The position numbers and the translations under genes are program-made. From assembly GCA_002398825.1 (NCBI GenBank), contig DHBS01000039.1:6200-52961 (forward strand): a stretch of DNA of 46,762 nt, in the 5' to 3' direction. Shown here one piece after another: positions 1-7,945 of this stretch. This stretch comes from Syntrophomonas sp. UBA4922. Its GTDB lineage: Bacteria; Bacillota; Syntrophomonadia; Syntrophomonadales; Syntrophomonadaceae. Position 1 is the first letter of the stretch. Each line of letters begins with the position of its first letter. Under the pieces are notes generated by a model. It was not told the origin of the DNA. It did not search any database and saw nothing but the letters and a program-made list of their open reading frames with translations.

Positions 1-1
1 C

Positions 2-313
2 GACGCCGATGCCGATGCCGACGCTGATGCTGACGCCGATGCCGATGCAGACGCCGATGCCGACGCAGACGCCGATGCAGACGCTGACGCGGATGCCGAT
101 GCCGATGCCGACTCAGATTCTGACAGTGACTCGGATTCCGATAGTGATTCAGATTCCGATAGTGATTCAGATTCCGATAGTGATTCAGACTCCGACAGTG
201 ATTCAGACTCCGACAGCGATTCAGACTCTGATAGTGATTCTGACTCCGACAGCGACTCCGATTCCGATAGTGACTCTGACAGTGACGCAGACGCAGACGC
301 CGATGCCGACGCT
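2..313 (+). repeat. Asp-Ala / Asp-Ser coding microsatellite
   Basis: In-frame dipeptide repeats of the surface protein. Bases 2-109 encode Asp-Ala, about 110-283 encode Asp-Ser and 284-313 encode Asp-Ala again. Part of the Asp-Ser block repeats with an 18-base period (gat-agt-gat-tca-gat-tcc), which suggests expansion by slippage or unequal recombination. Repeat number may vary between strains. Confidence 0.9.
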
Positions 314-484
314 GATATCGATGGGGATGTTGATATACCGGATGAGGAAGTACCCTTAGGGGACGTGGATCCCGTTGGAGAGTTGCCGAAAACAGGTGCT
401 GCAGGCAGTCTGCTGTCTTTGGCCGGACTGGGGATGCTTCTAGCCGGGCTGGGATTAAGAAGAAACACCAATAAGAAAGAATAG
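2..484 (+). CDS. C-terminal part of an Asp-rich repeat, LPXTG-anchored surface protein (5' truncated by the window)
   Basis: The open frame enters the window at base 2 with no start codon, so only the C-terminal ~160 residues are visible. It begins with alternating Asp-Ala, turns into Asp-Ser, returns briefly to Asp-Ala, and ends in a short acidic linker. A standard cell-wall sorting signal follows: LPKTG at 383-397, a hydrophobic Leu/Gly/Ala stretch, then the positive tail RRNTNKKE. Such proteins are cut between Thr and Gly by a sortase and joined to peptidoglycan; the repeat would be a highly acidic, extended and possibly cation-binding stalk. A class D sortase lies at 5854-6453, and a terminator follows this gene directly. 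The N-terminal functional domain is outside the window, so its role is unknown. The frame is secure because of the sorting signal. Confidence 0.9.
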   Translation, partial: DADADADADADADADADADADADADADADADADADADSDSDSDSDSDSDSDSDSDSDSDSDSDSDSDSDSDSDSDSDSDSDSDSDSDSDSDSDSDADADADADADIDGDVDIPDEEVPLGDVDPVGELPKTGAAGSLLSLAGLGMLLAGLGLRRNTNKKE

Positions 485-523
485 TTATCTGCTTAAGATC
501 GGATCATAGCGGATTTATCAACG

Positions 524-560
524 GAGCCTGATTCTTTATAATAGAATCAGGCTCTGTTTT
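524..560 (+). terminator. Rho-independent terminator after the LPXTG gene
   Basis: A perfect 12-bp stem (GAGCCTGATTCT at 524-535 with its complement at 543-554), a 7-base loop and then TGTTTT. It lies 40 bases after the stop codon and separates the surface protein from the next gene. Confidence 0.9.
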
Positions 561-670
561 GGTGAACCCTGTTTTATTGCCCGGGGGGCCAGAAGTTGCT
601 GAAGAAAAGAACTTAATTCATGCTGCTTCCGAGGCGATAAATAAAATAAAGGCAGAAAGGAATATTTTCC

Positions 671-2386
671 ATGCATTTTAATAACCCCGAAGCTATTGCT
701 CTGAAAGCCAGGCTTGATCAACTGAAACAGAGGATCCTTGGGCAGGCAGAAGCAGTAACAGGTAATATGAAATTACATTTTGATAAAGATCCGAGGTATA
801 TTGTTTTTCTGTCTTTTAGTGATGGCAAGTCGCGTGCCTACGTATGTAATGGCATCGGCAATTCCATTGAATCGAGCTGGAAAAATGCAGTAAATAACAT
901 GAATAAAAAAGTGAAAAAGCTGAATCTGCAGCCTTTGTGGGTAAAAGCGGATCTGGTCAAAGATATTCAAGAGTATTCATTTGATGCCTTTATCGAGTAT
1001 GTTTCCAGCATTAAGACTAATTATTTCAGAGAAGGCATCGCCCTGGATGAGATGTTCAATCTGGCTTTTTTAGAACAGGAAGTCAATGCCAATGTATTTA
1101 TCTACGGCAATAAAGAATCCCCTAAAAAACAAATTTCCTGGAAGAATATCATGGCCCATATCAGATATAAACTGGGGCTTAAATTAGAATTAGATGAAAA
1201 TTCCTGCAAGAAAGTATGGTTATTTTCAACGACTGGGTTTTTCCATGATGGAACTGATTGCTACCATCTGAATCATGATTGGCTCAACAATGGCCGCCGC
1301 GTCATAGAGGTTATTGATGAAGGCTTGCTGCGGTCAGTAATCGAAAAATCCTCAGGCTATTTGGCTGATCAAGTTGACGATTCAGGCAAGTTCCGTTATG
1401 GGTATTTTCCCTGTTTTAATAAGGAGATCCCAGGTTATAATACCCTGCGCCATGCCAGCACCACTTATTCTATGATTGAAGCATTTGAGATCACTAAAGA
1501 TGAAAGACTAGGGCAGGCCATCATCTTGGCCCTGGATTATTTGGCCAATGAAGGGATAGAGTTGTTGGAGGGTGAAGATGGGGTTACCCGGGCATTCGTG
1601 GTGGAACGTACCAGTGACAACGAAATAAAGCTGGGTGCCAATGCAACCGCTATTCTGGCCTTTTCCAAGTATACCGCCGTGTTCGATGACCGTAGGTATG
1701 TTCAGCTGATGAAGCAGCTGGCTGAGGGCATCAGCTATTTTCAAGATAAACAAGAGGGATCCTACGTCCATGTTTTGAATTTTCCCGATCTTTCCATTAA
1801 GGAAAAATTCCGCACCGTATACTACAACGGCGAAGCGGCTTTTGCTTTGATGAGGTTGTATGACATAGATAAAAATGAGCGCTGGCTCAATATGGTGGAA
1901 TTAGCCTTTGAATATTTTATCAACAACGAGTACTGGCGCCAAAAGGACCATTGGCTCAGCTATTGCTCCAATGAGCTGTTTAAACACAGGGCGGAGAAAA
2001 AGTACATAGAATTCAACCTGAAAAATGCCAGTGGTATTTTGGACTTTTGCTTAAGCAGGGAAACCACCTATCCAACCTTATTGGAATTATTAATGGCTAC
2101 CTACAGCATGATAGAAAAAATGAAAACAGACCAGTACTGCCTGGAACTGTTGGATTCTTTTGATCAAGAGAAACTGATGGCCGCCATTGAACATCGTGTG
2201 GAACATCAGTTGAATGGCTTGTATTTCCCGGAGGTGGCCATGTACTATAAAGCGCCCCAAAACATACTATGGGCCTTTTACATCCGGCATCATTCTTTCC
2301 GGTCCAGAATCGATGATATCGAGCACAACATTTCCGGATACTGCAGTTATTTAAAGCAGATCGTTATCCCTGCAGGGCAGAATTGA
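671..2386 (+). CDS. Six-hairpin (alpha/alpha barrel)-like protein of unknown function
   Basis: This 571-residue protein has no signal peptide or membrane segment and is probably cytoplasmic. From about residue 220 it shows repeated helical hairpins of the type seen in six-hairpin glycosidase-like and related alpha/alpha-barrel proteins: GKFRYGYFPCF, then LRHASTTYSMIEAFE, a YYNGEAAFALMRLYD repeat, and TLLELLMATYSMIEKM near the end. The N-terminal ~200 residues are mixed alpha/beta and not recognised. The start is supported by a GAAAGGA ribosome site 5' of the ATG. The Mur ligase/CapA fusion follows 63 bases later on the same strand, so the two may act together on a surface polymer. The barrel call is from pattern only; no substrate or catalytic residues are proposed. 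Confidence 0.6.
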   Translation: MHFNNPEAIALKARLDQLKQRILGQAEAVTGNMKLHFDKDPRYIVFLSFSDGKSRAYVCNGIGNSIESSWKNAVNNMNKKVKKLNLQPLWVKADLVKDIQEYSFDAFIEYVSSIKTNYFREGIALDEMFNLAFLEQEVNANVFIYGNKESPKKQISWKNIMAHIRYKLGLKLELDENSCKKVWLFSTTGFFHDGTDCYHLNHDWLNNGRRVIEVIDEGLLRSVIEKSSGYLADQVDDSGKFRYGYFPCFNKEIPGYNTLRHASTTYSMIEAFEITKDERLGQAIILALDYLANEGIELLEGEDGVTRAFVVERTSDNEIKLGANATAILAFSKYTAVFDDRRYVQLMKQLAEGISYFQDKQEGSYVHVLNFPDLSIKEKFRTVYYNGEAAFALMRLYDIDKNERWLNMVELAFEYFINNEYWRQKDHWLSYCSNELFKHRAEKKYIEFNLKNASGILDFCLSRETTYPTLLELLMATYSMIEKMKTDQYCLELLDSFDQEKLMAAIEHRVEHQLNGLYFPEVAMYYKAPQNILWAFYIRHHSFRSRIDDIEHNISGYCSYLKQIVIPAGQN

Positions 2387-2449
2387 ATGATGAATATGCA
2401 CGCTTGAGCCTGGTGCTCTTTAAAGGCATTTGTTACAGGAGTGGATACC

Positions 2450-5400
2450 ATGCATAAAGGATGGTCTAAAAACGAGCTGACCGATATTATTGGTGGAAAA
2501 TGGATCGTGGAGCCTACAGATGATTGGCACTGTTGGAATCTGGCAGTTTCGTCCAGCGGCTGCGTGGGCCAGGGTAATTTATTTGTTGCCATCGATAAAA
2601 ATAGATGGCTTCAGGGCACAGGTAACATGGGGGTTTATGCGGAGTGGACCGATACCCATACCAACTTGCCCAACTATCAGCACAAAATTGTCGGTGCCAT
2701 AGTAGAACGACATATAAAAGGTCTGGATCCCTCCATCCCCCAGCTGCTAGTGGAGAACTCTTATGATGTGATCAAAAAGTTAGGTTTAGCTGCACGCGAT
2801 GCATATTCGGGAAAAATCATTGCGATTACTGGCACTTCGGGAAAATCTTCCACCAAGATGATGGTTGAGCATCTGCTGAAGGGAAAAGGCACGGTCGAGT
2901 CTACCCATGGAAATCACAACTCCAGGACGGGTGTGGCCCTGACTTTGGGAAAGTGCGTTACACAGCCCGATTTTATAGTAATTGAGGTAGCTATTTCTGC
3001 ATTATGGATGCGTTCGGGAGGCATTTGTAAACTTGCTCGTCCCCATGTTGCGGTTGTAACCGAAATTGCTCTGGGACAAACCGGTGGAAATGTGAAGACG
3101 GTTCGGGAAACAGCCAGAATGAAGGCTCGTATTGCCCAGGGCATCCAACCTGGAGGAATAGCGGTATTAAACCGTGATATGCCGGAGTTCGATCTGGCAA
3201 AATCTGAGGTTATAGCTTACGGAGCCAATGTAATTAGTTACGGATTTCATGAAGACGCTGATTTTCGGGTGGTTGAATGGCGGCCGGTGGATGATGGTTC
3301 CTGGGTCAGGGCGGTTATTGGCGATCAGCACATCAGGTATCATTTACCGGCCCTGGGAAGGGGAATGGTCTCTAATTCACTGGCTGCTCTCGCTGCGGTG
3401 CATGCGCTGGGAATCGATCCCGCTGAGGCGGCGGATCGTTTACAAACGATTCATTTAAAGGAATCCGTTTTGGAACCACTCAGCGCAGAATTGCCCAAAG
3501 GCGGCACGGCATACATACTCGATGACAGTTACAATGCAACAGTCGCTTCAATGCTGGCTGCTTTTGAGGTCTTTAAAGTAAATGCGGCTCAACATAAGGG
3601 TAAAAAAATCTGTATTTTGGGGAGGCTTGTAAACTTAGGGGACAGCGCCGGGGCAATCCACAAAAAACTGGCCCGACCTCTGATTGATACAGGAGCTGAC
3701 TTGGTATTTCTGTATGGAGATGAAATGAGATATTTGGTTGAAGAATTACCGGAAAAAATGGTAGCGGGCTTCTATACTGACATTAAGACCTGTGCAAGGG
3801 ATGCGGCCAGCATACTGGAACCCGATGATTATGTTCTGCTGAAAGGGTCTCGCCGGGCCAATGATTTCGGCCAGATTCGATCCAGTTTATTGTCGGCAAT
3901 ACAAAGGCAGCATGAGCTGCCGCCATTCACCCCCGGAAAGAGGGGGCTCTTATCCAACTCTAGGTATGGGCTGCAGGCAGTCGATGCGGAAAGCGGAGAG
4001 ACGCTTCTAAGTGCAGGAAACACTCATATTCAAGTGAACCGCGGTCTGGGCAGTTTGTTGCTGCTGGCATTGTTGCTGGAGAATATCGCCAGGGGGAAAA
4101 TGAAATTAAATGAGTATGTAACCATAAATTCTTCATCGGCCAGAGAGGCAAAAGCGTCTGCCGCAATCGGTTTTGAAGAAGGGGAACAGGTATCGCTTTA
4201 TACATTGTTGAGCTTATTAGTCTGCCGGAATTCGCCAGACGTGGCATTGGCATTAGCAGAAACCATGTCGGATAAGACTTCGGAAGCCTTAAAATCTTTA
4301 AAAAATTTGGCCCGGCAGCTGAATTTGAGTGCCAGTGCCGTCGAAAATATCAGCGGCAGGCCTACAACTAAACCGCAGTACTTTACTGTAACAGATCTGA
4401 GCAAAGTGGGAAGATATTTCTTTTCTTTGCCTCCCCAATATTCAAAAATCCTCAACACAACTATGGTGGAATACAAAGGCAGGTTGTTTAATTCCACCAG
4501 CAACCTGGTGGCCAGCGGAAAAATATATGGCGGTTTCCTTTTCGGGCCGAGCAATGGGGAAGGAACTGTCTTGACTTATATAGGGGGAAGAAAAGTCGTA
4601 ATCTCAGTGTGTGGCGCCAGGGATAGTTTTCAGCGCGATTACTTGCTTGCCGAAGCCATAGACCGGCTTGCAGGGACGGGGGACAGGGCGGATAATCCGA
4701 TGATCAGAAGGGGATTCAACCTCCCGGTTGAACAGCCATCTATTATTCAGTTTATTGGTGATACCTATTTCGGGGAGGATTATACCATCAAACGCCAAAG
4801 AAGAGGAGAAGAAGATGCACTTACAAAGTATGGCTATGATTATTCTTTTGAAGTATTGCAACCTTTCCTGGCCCAGGGAAGTCTGAATATCGCTAATTTT
4901 GAAGGCGTGCTCACTGATTTAACTGCTTCGCCCCTGAAAGGCATCAAGCCATTTGTATTAGGCGGGAGGATTCAAGAAAGCATCCGTTCTTTAAAGAACA
5001 ATCATATTCATGCTGTGACTTTAGGCAATAACCACGCCATGGATTATGGTTCACATGGACTTAAATCAACCCTCCAGGCCTTCAATGAAGGAGATATTCC
5101 ATCGGCAGGGGCGGGATTAACAGGCAGAGATGCCAGCGAACCACTGCGAATTAGCATTGGAGATGGTGAAATTGTCATATATAGCGGCTATTGGTACCGA
5201 CGCCCGGCACATTATGAATTTGAATCATATGCTATGGGTAATCAACCTGGCGTAGCTTGCCTGAACGGCGAGCTGATGGAGAGGATCGCCAAAGACAAAC
5301 GCACTAAGTCCTCTCAAGCCTTTACCATTTTAGTTGCCCATTGGGGCACGGATTACGGACCGATACTGAAAGAACAAATGAATTATGCCAAAACATTTAT

Positions 5401-5767
5401 GGATTGCGGGGCTGATCTGATTATCGGCCATGGTGCACATTTGATGCAGGGAATTCAACAAATAAACGGTAAATGGGTGCTCTATAGCATCGGAAATGGC
5501 GTCTTTAACAGTAATGGAGAGTACCAACAGAGAAAGATGCCGCCGTATAGTTATTTGCTGCAGCTAAGAATTCAGGAAAAAGGCGAAAAGTGCATTCGGC
5601 TTTATCCAATATTTACTGATAATTTAAAAACATTTTGGCAGCCTCGTTTTGTTACTGAAGAGGAATTCAGAGATGTAATTGCATATCAGACGCAGTTGGG
5701 TACACCCATTGATCAGTTTGATATCGGAATGGATGCATATGGTTATTACACCGAAGTCAAAATTTGA
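2450..5767 (+). CDS. Three-domain fusion: MurF/CapB-like ligase + degenerate S11 (DacA-like) domain + CapA-like domain
   Basis: A protein of about 1105 residues. Residues 1-485 are a Mur-type ATP-dependent amide ligase: P-loop GTSGKSST near 128-135 and a MurF-like DDSYNATVASM segment. Residues ~495-755 follow the outline of S11 D-Ala-D-Ala carboxypeptidases, but the active-site motifs are broken: SxxK is replaced in NRGLGSLL, SxN appears as CRN in CRNSPDVALALAE, and KTG as KIYGG. Residues ~763-1105 are a CapA (poly-gamma-glutamate capsule) metallophosphatase-like domain with FIGDTYFGED, NFEGVLTD, LGNNHAMDYG, HWGTDYG and GHGAH. In Bacillus, CapB (Mur-like ligase) and CapA are separate proteins that make and export poly-gamma-glutamate; here both activities would be in one chain. 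No strong transmembrane segment is evident. ATG 2450 is preferred over GTG 2441 because AGGAG lies 8 bases before it. The polymer is inferred, not shown. Confidence 0.85.
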   Translation: MHKGWSKNELTDIIGGKWIVEPTDDWHCWNLAVSSSGCVGQGNLFVAIDKNRWLQGTGNMGVYAEWTDTHTNLPNYQHKIVGAIVERHIKGLDPSIPQLLVENSYDVIKKLGLAARDAYSGKIIAITGTSGKSSTKMMVEHLLKGKGTVESTHGNHNSRTGVALTLGKCVTQPDFIVIEVAISALWMRSGGICKLARPHVAVVTEIALGQTGGNVKTVRETARMKARIAQGIQPGGIAVLNRDMPEFDLAKSEVIAYGANVISYGFHEDADFRVVEWRPVDDGSWVRAVIGDQHIRYHLPALGRGMVSNSLAALAAVHALGIDPAEAADRLQTIHLKESVLEPLSAELPKGGTAYILDDSYNATVASMLAAFEVFKVNAAQHKGKKICILGRLVNLGDSAGAIHKKLARPLIDTGADLVFLYGDEMRYLVEELPEKMVAGFYTDIKTCARDAASILEPDDYVLLKGSRRANDFGQIRSSLLSAIQRQHELPPFTPGKRGLLSNSRYGLQAVDAESGETLLSAGNTHIQVNRGLGSLLLLALLLENIARGKMKLNEYVTINSSSAREAKASAAIGFEEGEQVSLYTLLSLLVCRNSPDVALALAETMSDKTSEALKSLKNLARQLNLSASAVENISGRPTTKPQYFTVTDLSKVGRYFFSLPPQYSKILNTTMVEYKGRLFNSTSNLVASGKIYGGFLFGPSNGEGTVLTYIGGRKVVISVCGARDSFQRDYLLAEAIDRLAGTGDRADNPMIRRGFNLPVEQPSIIQFIGDTYFGEDYTIKRQRRGEEDALTKYGYDYSFEVLQPFLAQGSLNIANFEGVLTDLTASPLKGIKPFVLGGRIQESIRSLKNNHIHAVTLGNNHAMDYGSHGLKSTLQAFNEGDIPSAGAGLTGRDASEPLRISIGDGEIVIYSGYWYRRPAHYEFESYAMGNQPGVACLNGELMERIAKDKRTKSSQAFTILVAHWGTDYGPILKEQMNYAKTFMDCGADLIIGHGAHLMQGIQQINGKWVLYSIGNGVFNSNGEYQQRKMPPYSYLLQLRIQEKGEKCIRLYPIFTDNLKTFWQPRFVTEEEFRDVIAYQTQLGTPIDQFDIGMDAYGYYTEVKI

Positions 5768-5853
5768 GGCTGGTTGTTTTAAGCGGCATATGAGATATTA
5801 GATCATGAAAGAGGACCGGTTGCTTCATCAGTATTTGAAGAGTTGGCAGGATC

Positions 5854-6453
5854 ATGAAACAGGAGAGAAGAAATTTTTATTTAAAGTGTTTGGGCGGCCT
5901 GCTGGTGCTGGGCGGCTTGTTTTTGCTTGCTTTTCCATACGTTCAAAGCATATACGACCAATGGGCTCATCCAATTGCCAACATTCAGCCCGCAGAGCAG
6001 AATCCTCTACCCTCGGAAACCACTACCACAACATCCCCGGCAGGCCAGCCCCGGGACTTCCTGCCGATTTCCGGTCGCCTGCTTATTCCCAGCCTGCAAC
6101 TTGAACTGCAGATTGGCTATGGGGTTGAGGAAGAAGATCTGAAGAAGGGGCCTGGTTTCTATCCCCAAAGCGGCTATCCCAGCCTTGGCAATGTAAGCAT
6201 CGCCGGTCACCGCAATGCCTATGGCAGTCCTTTCCTGCATTTGAACGAATTAAAACCTGGCGATACCATCGAACTCTACTATGACAATGCTCATTATATT
6301 TACAGTGTGGATCGTGTCTATGTTACCCACAGCCGGGACTGGAGCGTAGTAGATCCCACCAGTGAACCGGCCATCACGCTGACCACCTGCACCCCTCTGC
6401 GTCCGGTGGACGGCCATTACGACCGCCTGATCGTGCGGGGCTACCTGCAATGA
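5854..6453 (+). CDS. Class D sortase
   Basis: A 199-residue membrane-anchored transpeptidase that joins proteins with LPXTG-like signals to the cell wall. It has one N-terminal membrane segment (about residues 11-31), a Thr/Pro-rich linker, and the sortase catalytic triad: His119 in AGHRNAYG, Cys179 in TLTTCTPL and Arg195 in LIVRG. Its length and compact catalytic domain fit class D. The ribosome site is weak. It follows the CapA fusion by 86 bases and lies 5.4 kb from the LPKTG protein at the window start, its likely substrate. A different-frame ORF opens 49 bases upstream, but its sequence does not look like protein of this family. Confidence 0.9.
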   Translation: MKQERRNFYLKCLGGLLVLGGLFLLAFPYVQSIYDQWAHPIANIQPAEQNPLPSETTTTTSPAGQPRDFLPISGRLLIPSLQLELQIGYGVEEEDLKKGPGFYPQSGYPSLGNVSIAGHRNAYGSPFLHLNELKPGDTIELYYDNAHYIYSVDRVYVTHSRDWSVVDPTSEPAITLTTCTPLRPVDGHYDRLIVRGYLQ

Positions 6454-6613
6454 AATCATTATTAAATCATGCTGCTTTTTTTCATCATCATCTATTGAGT
6501 CATCTTTACCCATGATTGAGATGTTAACAGCACTCAGGGTTTTATTTACATAGGAGTACTTGCATTCGTGAGTGGAAAGTCATGGCAAAGGTTTGGTGGT
6601 TGAGGCTAAAGTC

Positions 6614-6637
6614 AAAAAGGACCGGATGAACCGGCCC
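6614..6637 (-). terminator. Rho-independent terminator of the SPFH/RHH pair
   Basis: On the minus strand, a 7-bp GC-rich stem (GGGCCGG with CCGGTCC, one G-U pair), loop TTCAT, then TTTTT. It lies just past the stop of the RHH gene. Confidence 0.7.
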
Positions 6638-6663
6638 GCATATTGGCATAGATTTTCTCTAAG

Positions 6664-6852
6664 CTATTCAACTTCAGCTTTTCTCTCTGTATTATCCGCT
6701 TTCGGCAGACGTCCTGCCTTGAGCAAGGCATCTCTTAAAATATACTCGATGTGGGCGTTTACGCTGCGCAATTCATCCTGTGCCCACCGTTCCAGGGCGG
6801 CATAGATGTGGGGGTCAATACGCAGTGGAAAGCTCTTTTTTATACTAGCCAT
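6664..6852 (-). CDS. Small ribbon-helix-helix (Arc-like) protein
   Basis: A 62-residue protein with the Arc/MetJ-type pattern: a short basic beta strand (KKSFPLRIDPHIYAAL), then two helices through WAQDELRSVNAHIEYILRDAL. Proteins of this type bind DNA as dimers. It starts 10 bases after the stop of the SPFH gene on the same strand, so they are probably cotranscribed. The length and charged tail fit a lone RHH protein; no toxin gene is visible, so a toxin-antitoxin role is not supported. It may be an autoregulator of the pair. Confidence 0.75.
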   Translation of the reverse strand: MASIKKSFPLRIDPHIYAALERWAQDELRSVNAHIEYILRDALLKAGRLPKADNTERKAEVE

Positions 6853-6862
6853 GGCCTTGCCT

Positions 6863-7705
6863 CTAATATAAGGTGCTGGTATTCAATATAGGCTGCGCAC
6901 CCCGCTCAGAAATGATGGCCACCAGCAGATTATTGATCATTGCCACTTTGCGCTCTTGATCAAGTTCTAATATGCCGTCTTCTTCCAGGCGCAATAGAGC
7001 CATTTGCACCATACCTACCGCCCCATCGACGATTATCTGCCGGGCTGCCAGTATTGCCGAAGCCTGCTGGCGCTGCAGCATAGCACTGGCTATTTCGGTG
7101 GCGTAGGCCAGATGGGTTAAGCGTGCTTCCATGACTTCGACCCCCGCCAGGGATAGCCTCTCTCGCAGCTCCCGGGTTAACTCTTCGGCCACAACATCAG
7201 CGCTGCCGCGCAGTGACAGGCCCTCTTCACCGTAACTGTCATAGGGATATTTAGTGGCTACGTGGCGCAGTGCGGTTTCACTCTGGATCTCCACAAACTG
7301 CTCATAATTGGTGACATCAAAGATGGCTTTGGCGGTGTCAACAACCCTGAAAACCACCACTGCCGCGATCTCTACCGGATTGCCCAGAACATCATTGACT
7401 TTAAGGGTTTTGCTGTTAAAGTTACTCACCCTTAAGGAAACCTTGGTGCGCATAGAAAAGGGGGTGATCATCCAAAAACCGCTGGCAGTAACGCTGCCGA
7501 TGTAGCGGCCGAAAAAGGTGATAACCTGAGCCTGATTAGGTTGAACCACGATAATAGAAGAGCAGATCAGAATCGCTGCCAGTATGGAGATTATTCCCAA
7601 CCCAATGGACTCGTTTATAAAACCTAATACTGCTACGGGAATCAATATGATGCCGACAAACAGAGCCAAGAAGCCGTTGATCTTCCAAGCACTTTTTTCA
7701 ATCAT
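6863..7705 (-). CDS. SPFH/Band 7 domain membrane protein
   Basis: A 280-residue protein of the stomatin/prohibitin/flotillin group. Two hydrophobic segments (about residues 10-30 and 34-54) anchor it, followed by the Band 7 core beginning VVQPNQAQVITFFGRY and a helical region ending LQRQQASAILAARQIIVDGA. Family members form membrane-associated oligomers that organise membrane proteins, often proteases. The start is well supported: AGGGAGGG stands just upstream of the ATG on the minus strand. It leads a two-gene unit with the RHH protein. No NfeD or FtsH partner is next to it. Confidence 0.85.
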   Translation of the reverse strand: MIEKSAWKINGFLALFVGIILIPVAVLGFINESIGLGIISILAAILICSSIIVVQPNQAQVITFFGRYIGSVTASGFWMITPFSMRTKVSLRVSNFNSKTLKVNDVLGNPVEIAAVVVFRVVDTAKAIFDVTNYEQFVEIQSETALRHVATKYPYDSYGEEGLSLRGSADVVAEELTRELRERLSLAGVEVMEARLTHLAYATEIASAMLQRQQASAILAARQIIVDGAVGMVQMALLRLEEDGILELDQERKVAMINNLLVAIISERGAQPILNTSTLY

Positions 7706-7904
7706 AAAAAAACCCTCCCTTAAATTTAATCATACCTGATATGTAAATGATATCATAATAATATACAAAGAACCAGGCATCAAGTGGCAATTTAGAGTGG
7801 CAAATTATGTTTTTGCCCTGGAAAGGAGATCGATCAAAGGTGTGGTTATGTGTTTCCGGCATGGAAAAGCAATATGGTATATTAAAGGCGGGTTCGATCG
7901 AAAC

Positions 7905-7940
7905 GGCGTTGGTTTAGCAAGGGAAACCAACGCCTCTTTT
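7905..7940. terminator. Strong hairpin terminator at the 3' end of the diguanylate cyclase gene
   Basis: A perfect 11-bp stem (GGCGTTGGTTT at 7905-7915 and its complement at 7924-7934) with an 8-base loop. The better T-rich tail (TCTTTT) is on the plus strand; on the minus strand the tail is only GTTT. It lies 11 bases after the minus-strand cyclase stop. The remaining bases, 7706-7904, hold the SPFH promoter region; a 25-codon frame opening with GTG at about 7841 ends inside the hairpin and is not called as a gene. Confidence 0.65.
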
Positions 7941-7945
7941 GGCTG

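Noticed and set aside
9..359. 116-codon frame rich in Met-Pro and Thr in the repeat region
   Set aside because: It is the wrong reading frame of the Asp-Ala/Asp-Ser repeat; the frame from base 2 ends in a complete LPKTG sorting signal.
5805..6104. 99-codon frame upstream of and overlapping the sortase
   Set aside because: No ribosome site and no protein-like pattern; the overlapping frame is a clear sortase.
6664..6852. Toxin-antitoxin antitoxin call for the RHH protein
   Set aside because: No toxin-like gene is adjacent; the only linked gene encodes an SPFH membrane protein.
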